Below, piece by piece: positions 55,388 to 64,000 of a stretch of DNA of 64,000 bases. The stretch spans positions 91,839,132 through 91,903,131 of the forward strand of contig CM035407.1 of NCBI GenBank assembly GCA_020310875.1. The letters are read 5' to 3'. Below the pieces are notes generated by a model. That model was not told the DNA's origin, made no database searches, and was given only the letters and a program-made list of their open reading frames with translations. Origin of the DNA: Ceratopteris richardii (lineage: Eukaryota > Streptophyta > Polypodiopsida > Polypodiales > Pteridaceae). The position numbers and the translations under genes are program-made. Each line of letters opens with the position of its first letter. Positions within the stretch are counted from its first letter, which is position 1.

Positions 55388-57633
55388 AAATGCCATTTGG
55401 GCTCAGAAATGCTCCAGCCACCTTTAACAGGACGGTCAATCTCATTTTTGGCCCCCTATTGCTGGAATCACTTAGAATCTTCATGGATGACTTCTCTTCG
55501 TTTTCAGGATCTCACAAGGAAACTCCTCTAGATTGTTTGGACCACCACTTAAGGCAGCTGCAGAATGTTTTCAAAAGATGCAGGGAGACTAAGTTAAAGC
55601 TCAATCCAAACAAATGTCATTTCCTTGTGACAGAAGGAACCCTCTTAGGACATGTGGTGTCGGCTAAAGGTATGGTCCCAGATCCTGACAAAATCATTTC
55701 TATATTAAAGTTGCCTAAACCTAAATCCCCTAAAGAGATCCAGAGTTTCTTGGGGCATACCGGTTATCATAGAAGGTTCATAAAAATGTATGCAGAGATA
55801 GCTAGACCTCTGACTAGACTTACAGGTAAGGAAGTACCTTTTAAATGGGAAGAAGAGGAGGAAAAAGCATATCAGACATTACGGTCACGGTTGGTGTGTG
55901 CTCCTATCTTGGTCACACCGGAGTGGTCAAAAATCTTTCATGTACATGTCGATGCCAGTGCATATGCAGTAGGGGCAGTTCTGACCCAACCAAGTGAAGA
56001 ATTTAAAATGGACAGGCCAATTCAATATGCCAGTAGAATCTTGACCAAGGCTGAAAGGAATTACAGTACCACTGAAAGGGAAGCACTAGCAATGGTCTTT
56101 GCCGTCCAAAAATTCCGTCATTACTTACTAGGGGTAAAATTTATTATTATATCATATCACCAACCACTAAAATACCTACTCAACAAACCCCAGGCCACCG
56201 GTAGAATATGGAGGTGGCTATTGTTGTTCCAAGAGTTTGATTTTTCTGTAGTCCATAAACCAGGAAAAGACAATGTTATGGCGGATCACTTATCCAGAAT
56301 AAATATGATGAATCAATCTAGTGGAATCAATGATGACTTTCCAGATGCTCATCTGTTTGTTGTAAAAGCTCAAAGCTGGTATTACGACATTAAAAATTTC
56401 ATTAAAACAGGATTGTATCCAGAAAAGGCTAGTGTTGTACAAAAGAAGAGCCTGCTAATCAAGAGTAGACCATATACCTTCATCAAAGATAAATTGTACA
56501 GACAGGGCAAAGATGACCGGTTCAGGAAGTGTTTGGAAGAAGAAGAAGTGAGGGAAGTCCTTCACTCTGCACATGAAGGTACAGGTGGTGGGCACCTCCC
56601 AGGACATATTATGAGTCAGAGAATACTGGATGCAGGTCTATGGTGGCCTACACTAATTAGGGATGCAGATGAATGGGGAAAAGCATGTGACATTTGCCAG
56701 AGGTGTGGACCTAAGCCAACAAAGCAGAGACATAACCCCTTGGTTATTTCCACCTCCTGGCAACCATTTGAGAAGTGGGGGTTAGATTTTGTAGGGCCAT
56801 TCTACCCTCCCACGTTTCCAAAAAGAGAAAAATATCTCCTGATAGCTACTGATTATGCCACAAAGTGGGCTGAAGCTATTGCTTCCTCCGATTGCACTGC
56901 CCAAACTGTTGCTGATTTCATTTATAGTAACATCATTTGCAGGTTTGGTTGTCCACTTGAAATTTGTACTGATCAAGGTACCCATTTTATCAATAAAGTC
57001 TTGCAAGAAATCTTCAACAGGTATAGAATTCTTCATAGGACCTCTTGTGCTTACTATCCACGAGCAAATGGACAGGCTGAGTCGACAAATAAGGTTTTAA
57101 TTCCAATGTTAAGAAAGGAGTGTATGTTGCAACCCACTTCATGGGGCATTGCGTACCTAGGAACACTTTGGGCATACAGGCTAACCTACAAAGAGGCCAC
57201 TAGCTATTCCCCATTCCAACTGGTCTATGGCATCTTACCTATCGAGCCCTTTGAATTTTTACATGGATCACCTAAGATAGCATTCATGCAGGGAAAGAAG
57301 GATTGTGATATCTCTCAGAGGCTAGGAGCACTACATAAAGTGGAGGAGATTCGTCTACTAGCGACCAAACAATTGATAGAGACTCAGATAAAACGGAAGG
57401 GGGCACATGATCGACATCTGTGGAAAAACAACATTGAAGCAGGCATGTTAGTTCTTCTCCATAAACCTAACCCTCATACGACTGCAAAAGGAAAATGGAT
57501 CCCTCATTGGGAAGGACCTTTTCGAGTTCTAAAAATATTGCAATGGGGTGTTGTGCAATTGGAAACACTGGATGGCAACACCCTACCCTTGGTAAACATC
57601 TCCAGACTCAAGGGTTACCACCAAAAGTCATAA
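55378..57633 (+). CDS. Gypsy 2 RT (rest), RNase H and integrase
   Basis: 751 codons in the frame +1 to the upstream part; the GTG at 55378 is only where the open frame is entered. RT has MPFGLRNAPATFNR and FMDDF at residues 35-39, then GYHRRFIKMYAEIARPL. RNase H has VDAS (D192) and TEREALAM, but where families have TDHQ this copy has SYHQPL, so one catalytic Asp is replaced by Tyr; ADHLSR is kept. The integrase zinc region is HEGTGGGHL..CDICQ, with the triad D470 (GLDFVGP), D532 (CTDQGTHF) and E568 (NGQAESTNK). The C-terminus has GKWIPHWEGPFRV. There is no chromodomain. Frameshift and lost Asp both argue that this copy is not autonomous. Confidence 0.95.
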   Translation: MYVKMPFGLRNAPATFNRTVNLIFGPLLLESLRIFMDDFSSFSGSHKETPLDCLDHHLRQLQNVFKRCRETKLKLNPNKCHFLVTEGTLLGHVVSAKGMVPDPDKIISILKLPKPKSPKEIQSFLGHTGYHRRFIKMYAEIARPLTRLTGKEVPFKWEEEEEKAYQTLRSRLVCAPILVTPEWSKIFHVHVDASAYAVGAVLTQPSEEFKMDRPIQYASRILTKAERNYSTTEREALAMVFAVQKFRHYLLGVKFIIISYHQPLKYLLNKPQATGRIWRWLLLFQEFDFSVVHKPGKDNVMADHLSRINMMNQSSGINDDFPDAHLFVVKAQSWYYDIKNFIKTGLYPEKASVVQKKSLLIKSRPYTFIKDKLYRQGKDDRFRKCLEEEEVREVLHSAHEGTGGGHLPGHIMSQRILDAGLWWPTLIRDADEWGKACDICQRCGPKPTKQRHNPLVISTSWQPFEKWGLDFVGPFYPPTFPKREKYLLIATDYATKWAEAIASSDCTAQTVADFIYSNIICRFGCPLEICTDQGTHFINKVLQEIFNRYRILHRTSCAYYPRANGQAESTNKVLIPMLRKECMLQPTSWGIAYLGTLWAYRLTYKEATSYSPFQLVYGILPIEPFEFLHGSPKIAFMQGKKDCDISQRLGALHKVEEIRLLATKQLIETQIKRKGAHDRHLWKNNIEAGMLVLLHKPNPHTTAKGKWIPHWEGPFRVLKILQWGVVQLETLDGNTLPLVNISRLKGYHQKS

Positions 57634-57994
57634 ACATTGCATTTTCATTATTTTGTTCCTAAGTGTTTTGGAATGCTTTATAGGTACAAATAATAAGCTG
57701 TTTGTCCTAATAAGTAGAAATAACCAACAAAAGGCTCACGCATGTTCTTTTTGGGCGCCATTTTTTTTTTTTGTTGCTCATTTCACCACAAAAAACCAGT
57801 TAATTTCATTGATAAATAAATTTTGCGCCAATTTCTTTTGGATGGTCATTGCTTCTACCCAATAACTTTCAATATGGCCATTTCTTTTGTGTATCTTTTT
57901 GGATGAATGAGATTGGAACTTGCATCTCCTCTCTTTTGAGCTCTCTTTTGGGTTGACCATCCATTCCTGTGAGGTAACCCTTCATACCTACTTG

Positions 57995-58004
57995 CTATAT
58001 AAGG
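57995..58004 (+). promoter_or_regulatory. TATA-like box between pol and the 3' module
   Basis: CTATATAAGG lies about 360 bp after the pol stop and 115 bp before the C-rich tract, followed by a pyrimidine-rich stretch (GTTCTCTCTTTCATTC). It could drive a separate transcript for the 3' ORF. The rest of 57634-58080 is non-coding with a poly-T tract near 57763. Confidence 0.35.
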
Positions 58005-58118
58005 TGTTCTCTCTTTCATTCTTGATCCCCTCAGAAGTGCAAATATCATTATCCCGGCGCCTCCACACAATACCTCTCCTCCAACCCCATTGATTGCTAT
58101 CGATTACGAGGTTCTGTT

Positions 58119-59441
58119 GTGCCTCCCACCTCCGCCTCAACCACCAACCACCCCCTAAACCACCCCCTAAACCACCCGAAGGCACCCCTCTCCTTCGCAC
58201 TCAACCGCCCTCAACCCCTCTCCAACCTACGCCCTCAAAACCCGCAAACCAATACCCTCCAACCCCACCCCCTCATCCACCATCAACCACCCACACCCTC
58301 CGCCATCCCCTTGCTCCTCTCACCCGCCGCTAACACCCTCTTCCGCCTTCCTCCCAGAACTCCGCCGCCCGCTTCCGCCCTTCCTCCGCCGTGCTCCGCA
58401 GCCATCCCGCCTCAGCGTCCTCCCCACAATCATCCAACCCGCCCGCGGCCTCCCTCTCCCACCCATCTCCCCCCGACTGCTGACCCGCTTCCTCAATCCT
58501 CCGCACCGCTGGCACCGCTGACTCCACACCTTCCCCACCTTCCGCCTTCCGCCCAGCCCCTCCGGCCACCTCTTCTGCCCTTCCTCCACCGTCCGCAGCC
58601 ATCCCGCCAGGTGACATCACCGCCGCCTCCGCCTTATGCCCACCAACCCCCTGAAGCCACCCGCAGGCACCCCAAACAGCCCCTCCGTGCCGCCGCCCCA
58701 ACACCCGCCGCGAGACCGCCCTCCGCCCTCTGCAAACTCCACCCGCCCAATTCTAACCGCCGTCGCCAGCTCCTCCCTCCGCCTCCGCCGGTCCCCGCCT
58801 CCGCAGAGCCTCCGCCCTCCGCCGGTACCCGCCTCCACAGAAGCCCGCCCTCAGCCTCCGCCATCCGCCATCCGCACCCCCGCAATTCCCCCGCCCTCCA
58901 CTCCCCCTCCCTCTTCCACCATCGTCCCCATCCGCCACCCCCCCCTCATCCGCCCTCATACGCCCTCACCTCCGCTCCGCCTCCCTCGCTCCACGGTCCT
59001 CCACCTCCGTCGGTCCCCGCTCCACGGTCCTTCGCCTCCGCCGGTCCCCGCCTCCGCCCTCCGCCGGTCCCCGCCTCCGCCCTCCGCCGGTACCCGCCTC
59101 CGCAGAAGCCCCCGCATCCGCCCCCAGCCATAAGCCCCCCGCCCCTGCTCTCCTCCCGCCCGCCAATTGTTCCACCGCCACCCCCCGCAATATTCCCCGC
59201 CACCCCCCGCACACCCACCCCCGCCTTATCCAATACCTCTCCTCCACCCGCCCATACCTCCCTCCTCCAACCCCAAGCACCCCACCCCTCTCCGCCACAC
59301 TCCTCCAACCCCCAAGCACCCCACCCCTCTCCGCCACACTCCTCCTCCGCCACCACCTTTTCCCCAACCCTCTCCTTCCGCCTCTCCGCCCATCCGCCCC
59401 TCCGCAACCAATCCCTCTCCACCCCCGCCCTCAATTGCTAA
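58119..59441 (+). other. C-rich tract, Pro-rich if translated
   Basis: A stretch from about 58090 to 59700 is very rich in C and poor in G on the plus strand. Because stop codons are rare in such sequence, long frames are open on both strands. The longest plus frame (440 codons, from GTG) encodes Pro/Ser/His/Arg low complexity with no domain. I do not count it as a protein-coding gene. It could be a leader or intron of the downstream ORF, or a Pro-rich N-terminal region joined by splicing. Confidence 0.6.
59030..59105. repeat. C-rich minisatellite, about 23-bp unit
   Basis: CGCCGGTCCCCGCCTCCGCC-type units repeat about three times. A second local repeat, AAGCACCCCACCCCTCTCCG, occurs twice at about 59273 and 59310. 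Both lie inside the C-rich tract. Confidence 0.8.
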
Positions 59442-59748
59442 CCACCCCCCCAAGCCCCAGCGGGCACCACCCACCTCCGCACACACCCGCCCTCCACCAC
59501 CCCTCTCCGACCCCGCACATATCCCACTCCTCCGCCCTACCTTCAATTCCCTGCAGGCGCCCCCCTACCCGCTTTCTCCTCCTCCGCGACCCCCTCATCC
59601 CCTCCCCCGGACCCTCCGCCATCCCCACTTCCCCTTATCCCCAAGCACCACATTCCCATAACTCCAAGAATCTTCTGCGACATCCACTAAAGCCAAGAAA
59701 TTACCCCTTATCCGGACCTCCCCTTTCTCGGCATTCTCCATTTCTTCT

Positions 59749-61539
59749 ATGGCTAATCCACCCCCGCAGGACGATCCTGCGGACTTCACACCTTCGGCGT
59801 TCCCAACAACCAATCTTCATTATCCTCCTTCAGAGTCTGCTCACCAATCGCATACCCAAACCCTTCCCAACCTCATCTACCCGGTTCCGACAGTGCCCGC
59901 CTCTCTTACCCCACCGCTTCCTCCATCCACCATATCCCATTCTTCCACAGCAGATGCCTCGACTTCCGCTATTCATCCTCCCCTTATTAATATTCCTACT
60001 TACTCAATTCCATCAGAATCCACCGACCCTTATTCTCCCCCTTCGCTACCTCGCCCCCCTTCACCTTCTCCCTCTCCTTCTGCTTCCCATAATTCGCTCC
60101 CTACAGGCGATTATATGAGCCTTTTCCTCCCAACTGATCTACCTATCCAAATAAAAATTCATTTATCTCCACCTCCAATTGACCTCCGAAATCTCTTCTC
60201 GCCAGACAATCTTCGGTATGCAGGACTCTTAGGCTTGGCAGCCGTTCTGTTGCAGGACCCTTCCGAACTTAATGACGTATACGAAGCTCTTCGGTTGTTC
60301 CCCAACTTTCGCACCGGCACTCTTACCATTCCCGACATTGCGAACCGTATAGGCTCCTCTCTCATCGACTTCATCAGTCCTCCACTCTTATATTCGGGAG
60401 TGTCACCCACGGAAACAATTGCTTTTTGTAAAGAGCGTTTTGAGAACCAAGCCCGTTTTTCCATCCGCATGCAAGCAATTCTGACTTCATTTATCTTCTT
60501 CTTTTTACTTAGAAGCCCCACCGCTGCGCTTCCCCTTTCAGACATTCGTATTGCAGATCCACTGTATTGCTTCCTCACTAGCCGCCCCTACCCTTACGCC
60601 GCCCTCCTCTATAGTTCCTTGAGCGTGCGCTCCCGTAGACTCCGTGAGGCTATCCCTCGCCGCTCTCGTACCTTTAACATATATTCTGCTCCCCTCCTAG
60701 CTTGGGTCTATCACATCCCTGCACCATTGGCTAACCCTTCCACTATTTCCCCATCCCCTCAATTCCCTGTTAGCAACCCGCCCAGCGCTCCCACTATCCC
60801 TTCCATATCCCGTCCTCCCCCCTCCCCTTCACTCTCCACTGGCTCAACATCCGCTTCAACCCAACCCTCGGCACCCCCGGATACTCCTCCACTTAATCCA
60901 CCGTCGCCTTCCCCTATCCTCACCACATCTCCTGCCACGGCCCCCATTCATCCTCCTACTCCTGTTCCCCCACATGGCTCTTCTTCATTCCGCCCCCTCA
61001 TTCAAACCCAGCTGAACCCGCACAACCCCACCTGTACTCCCCCACGTCCCCCTGTTTCCCAATTTCCAATTCCAAGTAATGCACCACCCACCCAACCCCA
61101 TCATTCCAATCTTCATTCCACACCCGGTCCCTCTACCATTCCAACCAATTCTCAAACTCCGCCTGTAGAACCTGTTCCTCCATCTGATACCCAGGCTGAA
61201 CCCTCCTTTTTCCTATTACTTCGCGAAGCCAGTAACATTGCTCAAGGAAGTGCTGACGCTTCGAGGTTGTCCATGGATTCCATTTCAGCTGCAGCCAGCA
61301 TTCATCAACAATATATTTCGACTATAGACAACATAAATCGCATGGCCACCTCACAGTGGCAATCTCTCACTGAATCTGCCCGCTTGCTCAAGGAGGAGCG
61401 AGATAGGTATCGAGACATTGCGGATTCTGCGCTCCAGACTTTAGAGGATCTTCAAAATCGTTTCCAGTTAGGTTTATGTGATAATGCAGCGTGTCTGGCG
61501 TATCAAGCGCGAACGGGACCATCTTCGCAATTGCCTTAG
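59749..61539 (+). CDS. Gypsy 2 3' ORF, unknown function
   Basis: 596 codons, intact, ATG start. Layout: residues 1-120 Pro/Ser/Thr-rich; about 120-320 a compact, less repetitive region (FLPTDLPIQIKIHL, LRYAGLLGLAAVLLQD, IPDIANRIGSSLIDFI) with one hydrophobic run at about residue 243 (ILTSFIFFFLL); about 320-490 Pro/Ser/Thr-rich again; about 490-575 a probable coiled coil (SISAAASIHQQYISTIDNI, SARLLKEERDRYRDIADSAL). I recognise no family. It occupies the place of env-like or extra 3' ORFs in plant gypsy elements. There is no signal peptide at the N-terminus and only one weak hydrophobic run, so an Env role is not supported. The intact frame in a young element suggests it is under selection or newly acquired. 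Confidence 0.75.
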   Translation: MANPPPQDDPADFTPSAFPTTNLHYPPSESAHQSHTQTLPNLIYPVPTVPASLTPPLPPSTISHSSTADASTSAIHPPLINIPTYSIPSESTDPYSPPSLPRPPSPSPSPSASHNSLPTGDYMSLFLPTDLPIQIKIHLSPPPIDLRNLFSPDNLRYAGLLGLAAVLLQDPSELNDVYEALRLFPNFRTGTLTIPDIANRIGSSLIDFISPPLLYSGVSPTETIAFCKERFENQARFSIRMQAILTSFIFFFLLRSPTAALPLSDIRIADPLYCFLTSRPYPYAALLYSSLSVRSRRLREAIPRRSRTFNIYSAPLLAWVYHIPAPLANPSTISPSPQFPVSNPPSAPTIPSISRPPPSPSLSTGSTSASTQPSAPPDTPPLNPPSPSPILTTSPATAPIHPPTPVPPHGSSSFRPLIQTQLNPHNPTCTPPRPPVSQFPIPSNAPPTQPHHSNLHSTPGPSTIPTNSQTPPVEPVPPSDTQAEPSFFLLLREASNIAQGSADASRLSMDSISAAASIHQQYISTIDNINRMATSQWQSLTESARLLKEERDRYRDIADSALQTLEDLQNRFQLGLCDNAACLAYQARTGPSSQLP

Positions 61540-61898
61540 TTCTGTCCAACACCTTATAGAGCAAGCTTCCGTTCCCCTCCCATCTTCACCTCAGCCACCT
61601 CCTCAATAATCTCAATCCCGGTTTAATAATGTCCTGGCCACTCTTCAATAAATTACATGGCTTCAGCCTTAGTTCTAGCTTCCCAATAATTGTATCATCC
61701 TTCTGCTTATGCCAATCAGCATTCAATAATCATTGGATATTGTTCTCACTTTCTTTAGTAATCAATAAAAGTACTCTTTTCTATTTTTCGGCTTTAATTC
61801 CTCTCTGCTCATATACATGTTCATTTTGGTTCTTAAGCAGTTCTTGTATCCAGTGTGTTGTCTCTCCGGGTCGGAGAGTCCTTTAGGTGGTGGGCATC
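61540..61898 (+). other. 3' untranslated region and polypurine-like tract of gypsy 2
   Basis: Non-coding after the 3' ORF stop. TTTAGGTGGTGGGCATC (61882-61898) directly precedes the LTR and is the likely plus-strand primer, though less pure than in the copia elements. Confidence 0.65.
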
Positions 61899-62845
61899 TG
61901 TTGAGCCCATAAAAGTCATGTTGGTCAAAGCCAACCGATCAAAGTCAACAAGGTCAAGGTCAAGCCAACAGGTGCAAAGTCAAAGTGCCTAAGTGACAAT
62001 TAATTGTCCAGCAAAGGGTAAATTGGAGAAGCGGGTTGCGTATTTTTTCTAATTTCCCTAAGGATCAGAATGTGTTTTAAAGTATTTGGGAAGGTTTAGG
62101 TGAACCCCCTTTTAGTACACAAAGGAAGAATTAAAAGGGAATGTGAAGGCATGTGAAGCGGAAAAGTGTACGCACAAGTGAAAGTATGACCCCCATTAAA
62201 ATTTTTGGTTTTACACTAAAGTCACTACAGGACAAAGGGCAATTCGTTGGCTGCCAACTAAAAAGAGAATCTTGGGACATCAAAGGAAGCCCAAGAGTCC
62301 ATGGCAGTTAGAAGTCACGGGACCGGCGCGTTCAAAAGAGGACAAAGGCTATTCTTGGACACATTGAGAGTAAGGAGCAAGAGAGAGCTTCAGAGGAAGC
62401 AAGAAAGGAAAGGAAGAGCCACCAGTGTGCGACGACACTGAAGAGCGCAAGAGGTGTCAAGAGGAAGGTGTGCAGAGAAGGCGGGTTGGATTCCAAGAGT
62501 CCCAAGGTCTATTGTGTGTGCGCGGCCGAGATACCAATTCCTTAGCTTGGTGGAAGCTTAGTGCAAGGTGTGCACAAGGGAAGCGTGAAGCAAGTGAAGG
62601 ATTGGTGCAGGAGAGGCCGCTGCCAGAGGACTTGAGATAATTGGTCTTCAGTAATTGACATTCTCTGAAGTTGTATTTAGTCATTGATTGGACTGTATTC
62701 AGTCATTGTAACTGTTGCAAGATAATCAATATTCAAGGTTTCCAAGAGTACTCTTTTGCAGAAGTTCTCACTGTTATTCCATTTTCATCATCTCCTTTTT
62801 CTCCTACAAACCCTCAAACTCCTTCTTGTCCACGAATCCCCAACA
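61899..62845 (+). repeat. 3' LTR of gypsy element 2
   Basis: 947 bp. It ends CCCCAACA and is followed by GTCAT (62846-62850), the right copy of the target duplication. Confidence 0.97.
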
Positions 62846-62863
62846 GTCATTATGTGTGAGAAG

Positions 62864-63068
62864 TCGAGAATGACATGCCTGGGACTCACCTCCCAGCCTA
62901 TTTATAGCCCTTGTGTAGTCACCATCTAGAGTTCTCTCTAAGGCCCCTCTACTCATCTAGCCATCATGAGTAGGCACCTCGTATGAACTCTCTGGCTTTT
63001 GGCCTTGGCTATCCCCCGAGCAAGGAACATCTCGTTCCTCCAAGCATGTACATCTCTGGAATATAACA
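62864..63068 (-). repeat. Probable 3' LTR of a short minus-strand element
   Basis: On the minus strand AGAAGGGGGAGAGAG (63069-63084 region) precedes TGTTATATTCC at 63068. A minus-strand TATA box (CTATAAATAGG) lies near 62900. The first 148 bp (62864-63011) recur at 63853-64000 with about four differences. The end at 62864 is where the two copies stop matching. Confidence 0.65.
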
Positions 63069-63852
63069 CTCTCTCCCCCTTCTAAAGATTATTGTCCTCA
63101 ATGATGTAGAAGGAGCTATAAAACTGGGAATCGGAATCTATGATTCCAAATAATAAAAGTAGAGTGTGGTAGGTGTCTGAAATACTAGATGCTCAAAAAG
63201 TAGACAACTAGTCTCTGTGCTTTATATCTAGAATTTCCACCAACAAATAGCAGTCCTTGCCTTGGGCATACTGTAGGAATCCCTCTGAGGCCCGATGAGT
63301 CCATATGTGTGCAGCATAAGTACTCGGAATATCCGCGGACTCCCTATGCCTAGACCTTGAACACTACCTTGTGACGGCTTGTCACCTATAGAGACCTCGG
63401 CAGCTTGCTCTTGTCTCCCTGAACTACCCATTGACAGCTTGTCATATGGTATAATTATGCAAAATCACTTACTCCACTGGAGTAATAAATACTATGCTCA
63501 TCTAAAATAATCTGACTATGTCGTAGTCTCTGTGAATACTAAGAATAAATGGAAATCTTTTCCAAATAGTGCTTAATCTCTAAGCTCAAGTAAATCTGTT
63601 TGATTTACTATCCCTACGCTCAAGCAAATCTACTTGATTTATCTAGTCTAATGAAAATGAAACTCAAGAAAATCTCATCATGATCCAAACTATGAATCCA
63701 AGATGGCAATCTATCAATGATCCCGACTATGGACCAAGATATCAATATGTCAATCTATCAACTATGGATATCAATATATCCATCTATCAAGGATCTATAC
63801 TATGGACCAAGATATCAATCTGTCACATCCAAACTATGTACTAAGATCTCAA
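63069..63852 (-). other. Short internal region between two LTR-like repeats
   Basis: About 780 bp with no recognisable protein. The part at 63680-63850 has imperfect short repeats (CTATGGACCAAGATATCAAT and variants). If the flanking repeats are LTRs, this is a small non-autonomous element of the TRIM type. Confidence 0.55.
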
Positions 63853-64000
63853 TCGAGAATGACATGCCTGGGACTCACCTCCCAGCCTATTTATAGCCCT
63901 TGCCTAGTCACCATCTAGAGTTCTCTCTAAGGCCCCTCTACTCATCTGGCCATCATGAGTAGGCACCTCGTATGAACCCTCTGGCTTTTGGCCTTGGCTA
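63853..64000 (-). repeat. Second LTR-like copy, cut by the window end
   Basis: TCGAGAATGACATGCC..CTTGGCTA matches 62864-63011, including the minus-strand TATA box. By its order on the minus strand it would be the 5' LTR. Confidence 0.7.

Larger units (their letters stand above)
51002..62845 (+). mobile_element. Gypsy element 2, near-intact, TSD GTCAT, with long 3' module
   Basis: 11,844 bp. Two 947-bp LTRs (TGTTGAGCCC..CCCCAACA), a primer site two to four bases after the LTR, gag-pol broken by one missing base, a 4.3-kb 3' module, a polypurine-like tract, and the target duplication GTCAT at 50997-51001 and 62846-62850. By eye the LTRs differ at about five sites, so the insertion is recent. 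Pol motifs (FMDDF in RT, DGGSGINLM in protease) are of the Tat/Athila-like kind. The exact lineage would need a tree. Confidence 0.96.

Noticed and set aside
58320-59630. Several long minus-strand open frames rich in Gly and Arg
   Set aside because: They are opposite a C-rich tract with few stop codons in any frame; no domain is visible and they overlap each other.
59749-61539. Envelope gene of an errantivirus-like element
   Set aside because: No N-terminal signal peptide, no convincing transmembrane anchor, no furin-like site; only one short hydrophobic run. Kept as unknown 3' ORF.
51002-62845. Integrated plant pararetrovirus
   Set aside because: True LTRs with TSD and an integrase are present, and there is no movement protein; it is a Ty3/gypsy retrotransposon.

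Overview
The window is a stretch of land-plant nuclear DNA made almost entirely of LTR retrotransposons, nested and decayed to different degrees. I see no ordinary host gene, tRNA, rRNA or CRISPR array. Plant origin follows from the element types: Ty1/copia elements with an initiator-Met primer site, Ty3/gypsy elements of Tat/Athila-like type with a tRNA-Asp primer site, and a chromodomain-bearing chromovirus remnant. The density and nesting suggest a large TE-rich genome (fern or gymnosperm would fit), but the sequence does not let me choose a lineage.

Layout. 1-4.2 kb: an LTR-like region with five copies of a 17-nt palindrome, a copia RT/RNase H remnant with its 3' LTR, and a decayed chromovirus integrase-chromodomain with a probable LTR. 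4.2-6.4 kb: no recognised gene. 6380-12826: nearly intact copia element A (+), 1024-bp LTRs, TSD TAATG. 13.4-15.7 kb: decayed gypsy gag-protease. 15.7-25.1 kb: three decayed minus-strand copia pieces and a decayed plus-strand gypsy pol, with two copia integrase scraps in opposite orientation. 25.1-28.0 kb: minus-strand Tat-like LTR, tRNA-Asp primer site and a long leader packed with AATCGCGATT-type palindromes, including a 29-bp tandem array. 28.0-31.7 kb: unassigned repeats. 31.7-33.6 kb: decayed unknown 3' ORF. 33.6-50.5 kb: gypsy element 1 (Tat-like, +), with copia element B (-, 41388-47843, TSD ATGGA) inserted inside its 3' ORF. 50.5-51.0 kb: gypsy RT fragment. 51002-62845: nearly intact gypsy element 2 (+), 947-bp LTRs, TSD GTCAT. 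62.86-64 kb: end of a probable short minus-strand LTR element running off the window.

How it works together. In each near-complete element the LTR carries the promoter and polyadenylation signals, the primer site starts minus-strand DNA, Gag packages the RNA, and Pol (protease, RT, RNase H, integrase) copies and inserts it. Gypsy 2 adds a long 3' module: a TATA-like box, a 1.6-kb C-rich tract and a 596-codon ORF with Pro-rich arms and a predicted C-terminal coiled coil. Gypsy 1 has a decayed 3' ORF of similar layout. Copia A and B are close relatives in opposite orientation and differ in age: about 4 LTR differences in A and about 13 in B, counted by eye.

Most worth a second look: the gypsy 2 3' module, the duplicated zinc-binding integrase N-terminal module in the gypsy 1 family, the palindrome-rich leaders shared by two Tat-like elements, the LTR used as both 3' and 5' LTR at 33.6 kb, and the TAG stops at glutamine positions in the two copia elements.
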